Under the pieces are notes generated by a model, which was given only the letters and a program-made list of their open reading frames with translations, was not told where the DNA came from and did not search any database. The position numbers and the translations under genes were made by a program. This document shows, one piece after another, positions 27,274 to 37,257 of a DNA stretch of 44,271 bases. Position 1 is the first letter of the stretch, and each line of letters starts with the position of its first letter. The DNA is from Candidatus Magasanikbacteria bacterium CG1_02_32_51 (lineage in GTDB: Bacteria; Patescibacteriota; Patescibacteriia; Magasanikbacterales; UBA922), in the NCBI GenBank assembly GCA_001871435.1, contig MNVC01000045.1:1-44271 (forward strand), written 5' to 3'.

Positions 27274-29166
27274 ATGATTAGAAAAAATACTTCTACTTAT
27301 GGTAGAAGACCTTCCCCTGTTAGTACTGGAGAAGTAAAACAAAATGTTGAAAACAACAGAACTTTTGGCTCTCGCAGTCAAAGTAGCTCATCTATTACTG
27401 CTAATAGTGGCAGTATGCATAAGCGCAAAAATATTCAGTCTGTTAGATATAATAGTAGGCCTAAACCTATGGTTACTCTAAAGAGTATTCCTATGGCAAA
27501 TTCAAAAAATTTGCGTATTATCCCTATTGGTGGTTGTGAAGAAGTTGGTCGCAATATGACCGTCTTTGAATACGACGGAGATATTGTAATTATAGATATG
27601 GGTATACAGTTTCCAGAAGAAGATATGCCAGGTATTGATTATATTATTCCTAATACCAAATATTTGGAAGACAAACTAAAAAATATTCGTGGTGTAGTCT
27701 TTACTCATGGTCATCTTGATCATATTGGAGCAGCTCCAATATTGCTTGAAAAGCTTGGTAATCCTATAATTGTTGGCAAAGATCTGACACTTGCTCTTAT
27801 CAAACACAAGCAAGATGATTATAAGAAAGATACTGCCAAAAAACTTCGAACAATTCGTGTCAACGGTTTGACAGATGTCATCAAACTTGGTAAGTTTACT
27901 GTCAAATTTTTTCAAGTGGAGCATTCTATCATGGACGCTGTAGGTATAATTTTGGAAACTCCAAATGGTACTATTATTCATCCAGGTGATTGGACTTTGG
28001 CTCGTGATATAAATGGTGTAACTCATATCAATTATGATGAACTAAGTAAACTACCAAAACCAACGGTGTTGATGTTGGAGAGTCTTGGAGCTCTAAATGA
28101 TAAGCGTCATGGTATTTACGAAGAAATTTATAAAAATCTTTCCAATATTTTGGAGAATTCTCCTGGTAGAATAGTAATTGGTACTTTTTCTTCTCAGTTA
28201 GAACGTGTTCGTTGGGTATTAGAATGTGCTGAAAAAATAGGTAAAAAAGTTGCTCTTGATGGTTATAGTATGAAGATGAATGTCAAAGTTGCTCAAGAAC
28301 TTGGTTATATCAAATCGGCCAAAAATGTTTTGATAGATATCAAAGATACTAGAAATTATCCTGACAACAAAGTAGTGGTGGTTTGTACTGGAGCACAAGG
28401 TGAAAAGAATGCTGTACTGATGCGTATCGTTAGTAAACAACATAGATTTATCCAATTGAAAAAAACTGATACGGTAGTTTTTTCATCATCTATTATTCCG
28501 GGTAATGAAAGAAGTATTCAACGTTTGAAAGATAATCTTTATCGTCAATGTGACAATGTAATTCATGGTCAAATAATGGATGTCCATGTTAGTGGTCATG
28601 CCACTCGTGAAGATATTTTGACCATGCTTGATCAAATCAAACCAACATATTTCATACCAGTTTACGCTAATTATTATTTCCTTCGTGAGGCTGAACAATT
28701 GGCTCTCAAAAATGGTTTTCCAAAAGAAAATATTTTTGTACCAGACAATGGTAGTATAATAGAAGTAAACAAACAAACAGCCATAATGTTGGATAAAAAA
28801 GTACCAAGTGATTATGTGTTTGTTGACGGTCTAGGAGTGAGTGACAACCAAAATATTGTTTTGCGTGATAGACAAGTTTTGGCAGGTGATGGTATGCTTG
28901 TAGTTATTGCGACAATTGATTCCAAGACTGGCGCTTTAATTCAAAATCCAGATATTATTTCTCGCGGTTTTGTTTTCTTGAAAGACAACAAAGATTTGAT
29001 AGAAGATATCAGACAAAAAGTAAAACAATTAGTCATCAAATCTGATCCACTTACTTGGACTGATAGTAATCAAATTCGTAATGATATTCGTGACAAAATA
29101 GGACAATTCGTGTTGAGTAAAACAGAGAAACGTCCAATGATTTTGCCAGTGATTATTGATGTTTAA
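27274..29166 (+). CDS. rnj: Ribonuclease J with low-complexity N-terminal extension
   Basis: IPIGGCEEVGRNMTVFEYDGDIVIIDMGIQFPEEDMPGIDYIIPN, FTHGHLDHIGAAP, HVSGHATREDILTMLDQIKP. Confidence 0.95.
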   Translation: MIRKNTSTYGRRPSPVSTGEVKQNVENNRTFGSRSQSSSSITANSGSMHKRKNIQSVRYNSRPKPMVTLKSIPMANSKNLRIIPIGGCEEVGRNMTVFEYDGDIVIIDMGIQFPEEDMPGIDYIIPNTKYLEDKLKNIRGVVFTHGHLDHIGAAPILLEKLGNPIIVGKDLTLALIKHKQDDYKKDTAKKLRTIRVNGLTDVIKLGKFTVKFFQVEHSIMDAVGIILETPNGTIIHPGDWTLARDINGVTHINYDELSKLPKPTVLMLESLGALNDKRHGIYEEIYKNLSNILENSPGRIVIGTFSSQLERVRWVLECAEKIGKKVALDGYSMKMNVKVAQELGYIKSAKNVLIDIKDTRNYPDNKVVVVCTGAQGEKNAVLMRIVSKQHRFIQLKKTDTVVFSSSIIPGNERSIQRLKDNLYRQCDNVIHGQIMDVHVSGHATREDILTMLDQIKPTYFIPVYANYYFLREAEQLALKNGFPKENIFVPDNGSIIEVNKQTAIMLDKKVPSDYVFVDGLGVSDNQNIVLRDRQVLAGDGMLVVIATIDSKTGALIQNPDIISRGFVFLKDNKDLIEDIRQKVKQLVIKSDPLTWTDSNQIRNDIRDKIGQFVLSKTEKRPMILPVIIDV

Positions 29167-29241
29167 GTCCGACTTGTCCGCCGTAGCTCTATGAAATAAG
29201 AGCGAAGGTGGGTGATTTTGCCAGTGATTATTGATGTCTAA
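29138..29241. repeat. Duplicated 3' end of rnj flanking a hairpin element
   Basis: tgattttgccagtgattattgatgtTtaa (29138-29166) and ...gtCtaa (29213-29241), 28/29 identical; 46-nt insert with palindrome features. Confidence 0.85.
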
Positions 29242-29311
29242 ACATTGATAACACACCTGACTGCCGACAGGCAGTGATTAGGAAAGGATTGTGTACTGAA
29301 TATTAAAAACA

Positions 29312-29340
29312 AAAATCGTCTTTAAGAAGACGATTTTTTG
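29312..29340. terminator. Bidirectional terminator overlapping the stop of the minus-strand gene
   Basis: AAAAATCGTCTTTAAGAAGACGATTTTTTG. Confidence 0.85.
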
Positions 29341-29864
29341 TTATTTATTTTCCATGTTTCATACATTTCCCTCATTGTTTCAGCATATTCTTCAAAAGGT
29401 TCCATACTCATTTCAGCTCGACGGTTATTTAGATTTTCTGGTTCAAATATTTCTTCCGGACCATATGTTTCATCTTTAGCTATTACAAATTGGGTGCCAT
29501 ATAATTGTGGTTGGTTTTCTGCTACCAGAATTCTATCTTCAAGATAAGCTATGTCTTCTTGTAGTACTTCATTTGTAGGTTCTTTTTTCATTGATTCTAA
29601 ACAATATTTTTGGAATTCAATATCTTGATCGGCGTGTTGTACTAATAACCAAGCATAGTGTGCAGACTGTTCTCCAACTTTAGATTTTGTCGGCCAGCCA
29701 ATTCTTTCAATAATAGATTTTAGTTTTACTGTGTTTTCTTGGTCTATTTTTATGGTAATTTCTGGGTTGTTATTTTTTCTAGCAGTTTGATCAATATCAA
29801 ACATTTTTTTTATATCATCAGATGCACTTGCTAATTCTCTTGGGTCAAAATTTTCTTGGTTCAT
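29322..29864 (-). CDS. DUF6624-like protein
   Basis: IGWPTKSKVGEQSAHYAWLLVQHADQDIEFQKYCLESM...QLYGTQF pattern. Confidence 0.65.
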   Translation of the reverse strand: MNQENFDPRELASASDDIKKMFDIDQTARKNNNPEITIKIDQENTVKLKSIIERIGWPTKSKVGEQSAHYAWLLVQHADQDIEFQKYCLESMKKEPTNEVLQEDIAYLEDRILVAENQPQLYGTQFVIAKDETYGPEEIFEPENLNNRRAEMSMEPFEEYAETMREMYETWKINNKKSSS

Positions 29865-29989
29865 ATTTTTTTAAAATAATTATTAAATATATTTTACTCC
29901 AAGATATACACAGTTTCAAGTCTTGATTTTGTACAACATTTTATTTTTGTGTTATACTATAATTAATTAATAATTTTAATTAAAAAAAT

Positions 29990-30904
29990 ATGTCTGTCAA
30001 AAAATCTGTTTCTACTACAACAAATAGAAATACAACAAATAGTATACCTGACATGTCTACAATGACTTCTGTATCAGAAGAAAAACATGGTTGTTGTCAG
30101 AGCCATGGACAATTTGGTATAGGACATCACGGTAATTGTCAAAGTTCTCATTTTGGTCACAAATTAATGAAAACTTTTTTTGGTATTTTGTTGGTTTACT
30201 TAATAATTTTGGTTGGTTCTCTTATTCGTAATGAAATCAAAAAGTATGATTTTATTGGAAAAGCACCTGTCAATGTCAGTGACCGTCAATTAAATATTTC
30301 AGCTGAAGGCAAAGTGGAAGTAAAGCCAAATGTTAGTAAAATTATTGTAGGTAATAGTCTTAGAGAGGCTACTTCAGGGGAAGCTAGCGCAAAAAATAAT
30401 AAACTTATTTCAGATTTTGTAACTCAGGTAAAAGCTTTGGGTATTCCTGATACAGACATCAAAACTGAATCTCAAAGTATGTATCCTGAATATACTTATA
30501 AGGACGATGGCACAAAAGAGCTTATTGGTTACAATATAACCCAAAATGTAACTGTAAAAGTTAGAAATGATGTTGAAAAAGCTAGTCAAGTTGTTACTCT
30601 TGCTGGAAAAGTTGGTTTGAATACTATTGGTGGAGTAGAATCTATTTTAGATGATGCAGAAATTTATTTGGAAGAAGCTCGTCAACAAGCTGTCAAAAAA
30701 GTTCAAATAAAAGCTATGAAATTGGCTAATGTATTGGGTATAAGTTTGGATGGTGTTGTTTCTTATAGTGAATATATACCAGATTCTTTTCCTATGTATG
30801 AAAAGTCAATGGCTATGGGCTCTGATATGGGTGGTGGTTCTACCATTGAACCAGGAACAACAGATGTAAAAATTAATGTAAATATCACTTATAAGATAAG
30901 ATAA
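29990..30904 (+). CDS. SIMPL (DUF541) domain membrane protein with His/Cys-rich N-terminus
   Basis: One TM then LNISAEGKVEVKPNVSKIIVG...TESQSMYPEYTY...YNITQNVTVKVR; N-terminus HGCCQSHGQFGIGHHGNCQSSHFGH. Confidence 0.85.
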   Translation: MSVKKSVSTTTNRNTTNSIPDMSTMTSVSEEKHGCCQSHGQFGIGHHGNCQSSHFGHKLMKTFFGILLVYLIILVGSLIRNEIKKYDFIGKAPVNVSDRQLNISAEGKVEVKPNVSKIIVGNSLREATSGEASAKNNKLISDFVTQVKALGIPDTDIKTESQSMYPEYTYKDDGTKELIGYNITQNVTVKVRNDVEKASQVVTLAGKVGLNTIGGVESILDDAEIYLEEARQQAVKKVQIKAMKLANVLGISLDGVVSYSEYIPDSFPMYEKSMAMGSDMGGGSTIEPGTTDVKINVNITYKIR

Positions 30905-30916
30905 ATTATCAAATTC

Positions 30917-30950
30917 AAAAACAGCCTTTCCTAAAGGCTGTTTTTTTTGT
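30917..30950 (+). terminator. Rho-independent terminator after the SIMPL gene
   Basis: AAAAACAGCCTTTCCTAAAGGCTGTTTTTTTTG. Confidence 0.88.
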
Positions 30951-30988
30951 ATAATGTATAAAGGCTAGAAAGTATATAAAATCTCTTG

Positions 30989-31066
30989 GGATACGAAATA
31001 CGAAAGGTACGAAATTATGAAAAATCTGTGGTTCGTATTTTCGTAAATTTTCGTATTTCGTATCCT
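30989..31066. repeat. Long inverted repeat, GGATACGAAATACGAAA family, copy 1
   Basis: ggatacgaaatacgaaaggtacgaaatt...gttcgtattttcgtaaattttcgtatttcgtatcc. Confidence 0.88.
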
Positions 31067-31098
31067 CCTATATTTTTACTAATTTATAAAATCATACT

Positions 31099-32355
31099 AT
31101 GAAAGACACAGACATAAGAAAGATTGTTTCTAGGGAAATATTGGATTCACGTGGCAACCCAACTTTGGAAACAAAAGTTTATTTGGTAGGTGGAGCTATT
31201 GGCAAAGCTGCTGTACCATCTGGTGCTTCTACTGGAACTCATGAAGCTTTGGAGCTGCGTGACAATGCCAAACGTTTTGGTGGTAAAGGTGTCTTGAAAG
31301 CTATAAAAAATGTAAATACAATTATTGCTAAAGAATTGTTAGATAAAGATGTTTTGGATCAAAAAAATATTGATAAATTAATGATAAATTTGGATGGTAC
31401 TAATAACAAAAGAAAGCTTGGTGCTAATGCTATTTTGTCAGTGTCTCTAGCTTGTGCTCGAGCTGGTGCCAAGTCCAAAAAGATGCCTTTGTACAAATAT
31501 ATTCGTAGTGTTTATTCTTTGCCAGAAAAAAATTGGCGTATGCCAGTTGCTTCTATGAATATTTTGAATGGTGGACGACACGCAGACAACAAGCTTAGTT
31601 GTCAGGAATTTATGATTATACCAATACACAAGAAATTTGCTGAACGTGTGCGTATGGGTTCACAAATTTTTCATTCTCTCAAAGCAATTTTGAATGACAA
31701 AGGTTACACAACTTCGGTCGGTGATGAAGGTGGTTTTGCACCAGATTTGCTCAACAATGAAAGAGCAATACAGCTTATTATCAAGGCTATTCAAGTTTCT
31801 GGTTTTGAACCTGGCAAAAATGTTTATCTGGGTTTTGATATTGCTGCTTCAGAATTTTATCGTAAAGGAAAATATTATTTTACTAGTCCTTCTCAAGCTT
31901 CAAGTGCTGATAAAATGATTAGAATTTTTGAATCTTGGATAAGACGTTATCCTATACTTTTTCTTGAAGATCCATTAGCTGAAGATGATTGGGAAAATTG
32001 GGCTATTATTACCAAACATTTGGGTAAGAAAGTTACTTTGGTTGGAGATGATTTGTTTGTGACCAATGTCAAACGCATCCAAAAAGGAATTGATGAAAAA
32101 GTTGCCAATGCTGTACTTATTAAACTAAATCAAATTGGTACTTTGTCAGAAACTATTGATGCTATTTATCTAGCCAAAAAGAATGGTTACAAAGTAGCTA
32201 TTTCACATCGTTCTGGAGAAACAGCTGATACTTTTATAGCTGATCTTGCTGTGGCTGTTAATTCTGAATTCATTAAGACTGGCTCCATGAGTCGTTCTGA
32301 GAGAATTGAAAAGTATAATAGATTGATGGAGATTGAGGATGAAGTTTTGAAATAG
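31099..32355 (+). CDS. eno: Enolase
   Basis: ILDSRGNPTLE, PSGASTGTHEALELRD, NILNGGRHADN, QEFMIIP, SVGDEGGFAPDL, LFLEDPLAEDDW, SHRSGET. Confidence 0.97.
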   Translation: MKDTDIRKIVSREILDSRGNPTLETKVYLVGGAIGKAAVPSGASTGTHEALELRDNAKRFGGKGVLKAIKNVNTIIAKELLDKDVLDQKNIDKLMINLDGTNNKRKLGANAILSVSLACARAGAKSKKMPLYKYIRSVYSLPEKNWRMPVASMNILNGGRHADNKLSCQEFMIIPIHKKFAERVRMGSQIFHSLKAILNDKGYTTSVGDEGGFAPDLLNNERAIQLIIKAIQVSGFEPGKNVYLGFDIAASEFYRKGKYYFTSPSQASSADKMIRIFESWIRRYPILFLEDPLAEDDWENWAIITKHLGKKVTLVGDDLFVTNVKRIQKGIDEKVANAVLIKLNQIGTLSETIDAIYLAKKNGYKVAISHRSGETADTFIADLAVAVNSEFIKTGSMSRSERIEKYNRLMEIEDEVLK

Positions 32356-32481
32356 TTTAAATGTACGTATATTAGGATTTTTCTAGCTGTAGTATTCTCA
32401 AAACAAATACGGCATAATCTCTATTTGTTGTAATAGAGAAAAGGATTTATTTATTTCCCTCCTTAAATGGGTAAGTAATAT

Positions 32482-32600
32482 CGTCATCCTGTCCGTCATT
32501 CTGAACTTGTTTCAGAATCTTTATTACAAAAAACGTCTTTATACAGAAAAGACCCTGAACTAAATTCAGGGTGACGGACAATATGACGGACGGCATGACG
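32482..32600. repeat. Composite nested inverted-repeat cluster
   Basis: Outer CGTCATCCTGTCCGTCAT...ATGACGGACGGCATGACG; inner TTCTGAACTTGTTTCAGAA and CCCTGAACTAAATTCAGGG. Confidence 0.8.
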
Positions 32601-32729
32601 CTTTTTAGGAGGATAAAATAATTTAAATTTTGTAATTGATAAATTCGCTATGTCGCATTTGACACTGGAAAGAACGCTAACTTGTTTTTTGCTCTAATAA
32701 ATGCTAAAATTAGTCGATATAAATAAACT

Positions 32730-34313
32730 ATGTTATCAAAACTAAACGAGAAAAAAAAAGAAATTGTTGAAGATCACAAACCAACAGTTTTGATGATTTT
32801 GGATGGGTTTGGTCTTGCTGATCCAAAAAATACAGGTAATGCTATTACTCCCAATACTGCACCAAATATTTTTTCTTATCTAAAAAAATATTCTAATACA
32901 GAATTAAAAGCTTGTGGTATGGATGTTGGACTTTTTCCCAATCAAGAAGGTAATTCAGAAGCTGGACATTTGAATATTGGTGCGGGTAGAGTAATAGAAC
33001 AAGATTTGGTGAGAATTTCTCATGCTATCAAAGATGGAACATTTTTTAAAAATGATTCTTTTCGTCATGTTCTTTTCCATGCTAAGAAATATAATAGTGC
33101 TGTGCATCTTATGGGACTTTTGACTGACGGACAAAGTGCTCACGCTAATTCTAAACATATTTATGCATTATTAGAATTTTTTCGTAAACAAAATCAGAAA
33201 GAAGTTTATTTACATTTATTTACTGATGGTCGTGATTCTTCACAACACGGAGCTGTCAATTTTTTGCTTGATTTACGTAAAAATATGAAGAATGGTGAGA
33301 AAATTGCTACCGTTATTGGTCGTTTTTATGCTATGGATCGAAACAAGATGTGGACAAGAACTCAGCAGGCATATGAAGCTGTGGTTTGTGGTATAGGTAT
33401 GAAAGCTAATAGTGCTGAAGATGCAATTTCTCAAGCCTATAATAGAGATGAAACTGATGAATATATTTTGCCAACAGTTATTATGGAAGGCGGAAAGCCA
33501 GTAGCCACTATTGAAGATAATGATGTTATTTTCTTTTTTAATGCTAGAAGTGATAGAGCTAGACAAATTACCAAAGCTTTTGTTCAAAAAGATTTCCAAA
33601 AGATGAATCAAGGAGCTTTTAAAAGAAAAAAAATACCAAAAAACAATAGGTTTGTGGCTATGACTGATTTTGGTCCAGATTTGCCAGGTATTTTCACTGC
33701 TTTCCCAAGTCCTGACTTCAAAAATTGTTTAGCCAAAGCTATCGGCGAAAATTATGAACAACTGTATATTTCAGAAACAGAAAAATATGCTCATATAACT
33801 TATTTTATAAATGGTGGATATTCTGAATCAATTAATGGAGAAAAAAGACAAATGATAAAATCAGGAGCACATTATTCTTATGCTGATAAGCCAGAAATGC
33901 ATTGTAAAGAAATTACTGATACAGTTTTGGGTTATTTAGAAAAACATACTTACAATTTTGTGACTATCAATTTTCCCAATGCGGACATGGTAGGGCATAC
34001 CGGAAATTTTGAAGCAACCAAAAAAGCAGTTACTATTATGGATAGTCAAATAAAAAGATTGGTAGATTATGTTTTGAACAAAGACGGACAGATTTTTATT
34101 ACTGCTGACCATGGTAATGCCGAAAGGATGTTTGATGAAAAAACTGGAGAAATTATGACTTCTCACACTACAAATCCTGTGCCTTTTATTTTTATAAGTA
34201 AAGATAAAAAACAAAAAATGAAATCTGGTCGTCTAGCTGATGTGGCTCCAACTATTTTGAAAGTTTTGAATATTGAAAAACCAGAGGAAATGACAGGGCA
34301 TTCATTAATTTAG
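32730..34313 (+). CDS. gpmI: 2,3-bisphosphoglycerate-independent phosphoglycerate mutase
   Basis: MILDGFG, GNSEAGHLNIGAGR, DGRDSSQHG, NARSDRARQIT, NADMVGHTG, ADHGNAE, TSHTTNPVPF. Confidence 0.95.
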   Translation: MLSKLNEKKKEIVEDHKPTVLMILDGFGLADPKNTGNAITPNTAPNIFSYLKKYSNTELKACGMDVGLFPNQEGNSEAGHLNIGAGRVIEQDLVRISHAIKDGTFFKNDSFRHVLFHAKKYNSAVHLMGLLTDGQSAHANSKHIYALLEFFRKQNQKEVYLHLFTDGRDSSQHGAVNFLLDLRKNMKNGEKIATVIGRFYAMDRNKMWTRTQQAYEAVVCGIGMKANSAEDAISQAYNRDETDEYILPTVIMEGGKPVATIEDNDVIFFFNARSDRARQITKAFVQKDFQKMNQGAFKRKKIPKNNRFVAMTDFGPDLPGIFTAFPSPDFKNCLAKAIGENYEQLYISETEKYAHITYFINGGYSESINGEKRQMIKSGAHYSYADKPEMHCKEITDTVLGYLEKHTYNFVTINFPNADMVGHTGNFEATKKAVTIMDSQIKRLVDYVLNKDGQIFITADHGNAERMFDEKTGEIMTSHTTNPVPFIFISKDKKQKMKSGRLADVAPTILKVLNIEKPEEMTGHSLI

Positions 34314-34315
34314 GA

Positions 34316-34440
34316 ATTTTAAATTTTGAATTTTAAAACAATTTTCAATGTATCAATTTTGAAATTTGTATATTTTTTATAATTTGAAATTTAATCATTC
34401 CTAAATTGTTTGAAAATTTAAAATTTCTAAATTTAAAATT
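34316..34440. repeat. Extremely AT-rich imperfect inverted repeat between gpmI paralogs
   Basis: ggaattttaaattttgaattttaaaacaatttt ... aaattgtttgaaaatttaaaatttctaaatttaaaatt. Confidence 0.55.
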
Positions 34441-36018
34441 ATGACAAATCGTCCAAAACCGGCAGTACTCCTTACTCTTAGTGGTTGGGGATTAGCGCCA
34501 AATACTCCAGGTAATGCTATTGCTAAAGCACATACGCCAAATTTTGATAGATTCATAGAAGAATATCCTGTGATGAGTCTTGGTGCTGCTGGTCCAGATG
34601 TTGGTTTGATAGGTGTAGGTGCTAGTAATTCTCGTATTGGACATTTGAATATAGGAGCTGGTAGAATTTACAAAAAAATTTTACCAAGAATAAATCAAGC
34701 TATCAAAGATGGTAGTTTTTTTGAAAATAGAGCTTTTTTGTCAGCTTGTCAACATGTAGAACAAAACAATTCTACTTTACATATTATTAGTTTGTTTGGC
34801 AACCAAATTCACAATGCCAATGACGAACATTTTTTTGCGTTGTTACAAATAGCCAAAAAAAATAACATTAAAAATGTTTTAGTCCACGCTATTTTGGATG
34901 GTGAAGATGATATTTATAATAATGCTATAGAACATATCAAGAAAATAGAAGAAAGGATGTCAGAGATTGGTATTGGCAAAATTGTTTCTTTGTCTGGCCG
35001 TTATTATACATTAGACAATGGTCGTCATTGGGATAGAACACAAATTGTCTACAAAACTATAGTCAAAGCAGAGACCAATTATGTTTTTCCTGATACACAT
35101 AGTGCTATTCAGGCTTCTTATGATAAAAAAGTTTTTGATACAGAATTTGTACCGGCTATCATAGGTGTTAGACAAGGTGAACAAATTATAAAAAATAATG
35201 ATGCAATCATTTTTGCTATTTTTGGATCTAGTCTTTGTAGACAACTTACTAAAGCTTTTGTGCTTCCAGCCTTTGCCAAATTTGAACGTGATTATTTGAA
35301 AAATTTATTTTTTGTGACTATGACTGATTATGAAAAAGAAATACCAATTGAGGTAGCCTTTGCAAATACTTTTATATATAATTCTTTGGGAGAAATATTG
35401 AATAAAGAAGGTTTGTCACAAATTAGAATTGCTGAAACAGAAAAATATACTTGTGTAACTACATTTTTCAATGGTATGTATGATCAAAAATTTGATAATG
35501 ATGAATGGAAAATGGTTCCTTCAAAAAAAGTAGCTTTTTATAATGAAGAACCAGAAATGTCTGCTAATAAAATTACTAGTGAAGTAATAAAAGCAATCAA
35601 GTCTGAAAAATATGATTTTATTTTGGCTAATTTTGCCAATGCTGACGCTGTATCACGTACTGGAGATATACAAGCTACAATCAAGGCTTGTGAAATTATA
35701 GACAAAAGTATTGGTAAAATAGCCGATTATGTTTTGGCTGAAGATGGAGTACTTTTTATTATTGCTGATCATGGTAATGCAGAACAAGTTTTGAATATAC
35801 AAACAGAAAGTATTGATAAAACTTCAAGTACCAACAATGTACCATTTTTGATTATTCAAGAAAGTTTGTTTGGAGTTTCTGGTAGAGTAGGTGATTCGCC
35901 AAATCAAGATTTGAGTTTATTACCAAAGTCTGGTGTTTTGGCTGATGTGGCTCCGACGATTTTGAAAGTTTTGGGAATTGAAAAACCAGATGAGATGACG
36001 GGGAAGAGCTTGCTTTAA
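34441..36018 (+). CDS. gpmI-like paralog, probable pseudoenzyme
   Basis: Full-length similarity to the upstream gene, but LLTLSGWG, DGEDDIYNN, FGSSLCRQLT, NADAVSRTG and KTSSTNNVPF replace catalytic/metal motifs. Confidence 0.88.
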   Translation: MTNRPKPAVLLTLSGWGLAPNTPGNAIAKAHTPNFDRFIEEYPVMSLGAAGPDVGLIGVGASNSRIGHLNIGAGRIYKKILPRINQAIKDGSFFENRAFLSACQHVEQNNSTLHIISLFGNQIHNANDEHFFALLQIAKKNNIKNVLVHAILDGEDDIYNNAIEHIKKIEERMSEIGIGKIVSLSGRYYTLDNGRHWDRTQIVYKTIVKAETNYVFPDTHSAIQASYDKKVFDTEFVPAIIGVRQGEQIIKNNDAIIFAIFGSSLCRQLTKAFVLPAFAKFERDYLKNLFFVTMTDYEKEIPIEVAFANTFIYNSLGEILNKEGLSQIRIAETEKYTCVTTFFNGMYDQKFDNDEWKMVPSKKVAFYNEEPEMSANKITSEVIKAIKSEKYDFILANFANADAVSRTGDIQATIKACEIIDKSIGKIADYVLAEDGVLFIIADHGNAEQVLNIQTESIDKTSSTNNVPFLIIQESLFGVSGRVGDSPNQDLSLLPKSGVLADVAPTILKVLGIEKPDEMTGKSLL

Positions 36019-36092
36019 ACTCATACCTCGTATCACATACCACATAACAAAGTTGATATGTGTTTTTTGTACAAAAATATATTTTAGATTAA

Positions 36093-36124
36093 AAAATAGA
36101 CTAAATACAGTAGTCTATTTTTTA
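36093..36124. terminator. Bidirectional terminator between convergent genes
   Basis: AAAATAGACTAAATACAGTAGTCTATTTTTT. Confidence 0.85.
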
Positions 36125-37257
36125 ATTTCTTGTTTGATATGCTTCACTATTTCTTCTTCCACTTCAGTCAAACTTTTTCCTGTGATATTGAATTTAGTTT
36201 CATTTTCGTCACCTTCAGCTGAATATTTTTTCATCATCTCTGTAGCGTGTTGTTGTGGTAAGATGCGTAAGGTTCCAGAAATATTTTGGTTGTTTTCTAG
36301 ATCTTCATTTAAGAGCAAAATAAATTGAGCAGATGGTGAAGTGCTGATTAATTCATCAATAATATTATTAAGATCTGTTTTTTTGGCTCCACTTCTTACA
36401 AAATCATCACGAGTAATGGTAGACCAAACAAAATTAGTTTCTTTGTCTTCTTTTAGATGACTTAATACTGCACCCCAGATTTTGAAAGTGGCAATAGATT
36501 TTGTTTGATAAAGATTTTTGATGATAAAACTTCTGTCAGCACCAAGGTCAACTAATTTACTAGCCACTTGTAAAGTTTGTGGTCTTACTTTGTTTTTTTT
36601 GAAACTATTGGTACCAGCAATAATACCAGTTAACAATGCTTGAGCAATGTGGCGATTGATCAATTCTTCTTTGCTTTTTTGTAATAAATCAAAAATAATT
36701 TCAGCACTAGTACTGGCTGGCAAATCTATAATATTGATTTGGCCATAGTGTTCATTGTTGGCTTGGTGGTCAATATTTATTATAGGTTTGCTATAAAAGA
36801 AGTTTTCATGGTCAGTATATATTTCACCCAAAGAATTCAAATCTGGAGTATCTATAGTAATGATCAGATCGTATTTGAAGTCACTTTGACTAGTAGTAAT
36901 GTTTTCTCTGTTAATATAACCATTTTTTGGTGTGACAAAAATACGTAATTTATTATCCTTTGTATCATAACTAAGTTCAGAAATACCAGTTTTGGCAATA
37001 TCTATATTTATAACAAAATTATTTAAACCTTCAAAACTATTTTTTATTTTTTGGGATTGTTTAAGGAAAGTATATTCACTGGGTAAAACAAAATTAGCGC
37101 AGACTATATCTACACGTTTTTCCATTTGCTCCAAAAAGAGTTTAAGCGCCAAAGCGCTACCGATAGCATCACCGTCAAAATGTTTTTTGAAAGTAATTAA
37201 GATGTTTTTTTTGTCTTCTATCGTTTTGTCAAATTGTTCTATTTTACCGAGTGCCAT
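36115..37257 (-). CDS. DHH-family phosphoesterase (NrnA-like)
   Basis: ILITFKKHFDGDAIGSALALKLFL, IITIDTPDLNSLG, IINIDHQANNEHYG (DHH-like). Confidence 0.8.
   Translation of the reverse strand: MALGKIEQFDKTIEDKKNILITFKKHFDGDAIGSALALKLFLEQMEKRVDIVCANFVLPSEYTFLKQSQKIKNSFEGLNNFVINIDIAKTGISELSYDTKDNKLRIFVTPKNGYINRENITTSQSDFKYDLIITIDTPDLNSLGEIYTDHENFFYSKPIINIDHQANNEHYGQINIIDLPASTSAEIIFDLLQKSKEELINRHIAQALLTGIIAGTNSFKKNKVRPQTLQVASKLVDLGADRSFIIKNLYQTKSIATFKIWGAVLSHLKEDKETNFVWSTITRDDFVRSGAKKTDLNNIIDELISTSPSAQFILLLNEDLENNQNISGTLRILPQQHATEMMKKYSAEGDENETKFNITGKSLTEVEEEIVKHIKQEIKK

Noticed and set aside
27676-28026. 116-aa minus-strand ORF inside rnj
   Set aside because: Antisense shadow ORF; low-complexity, no domain.
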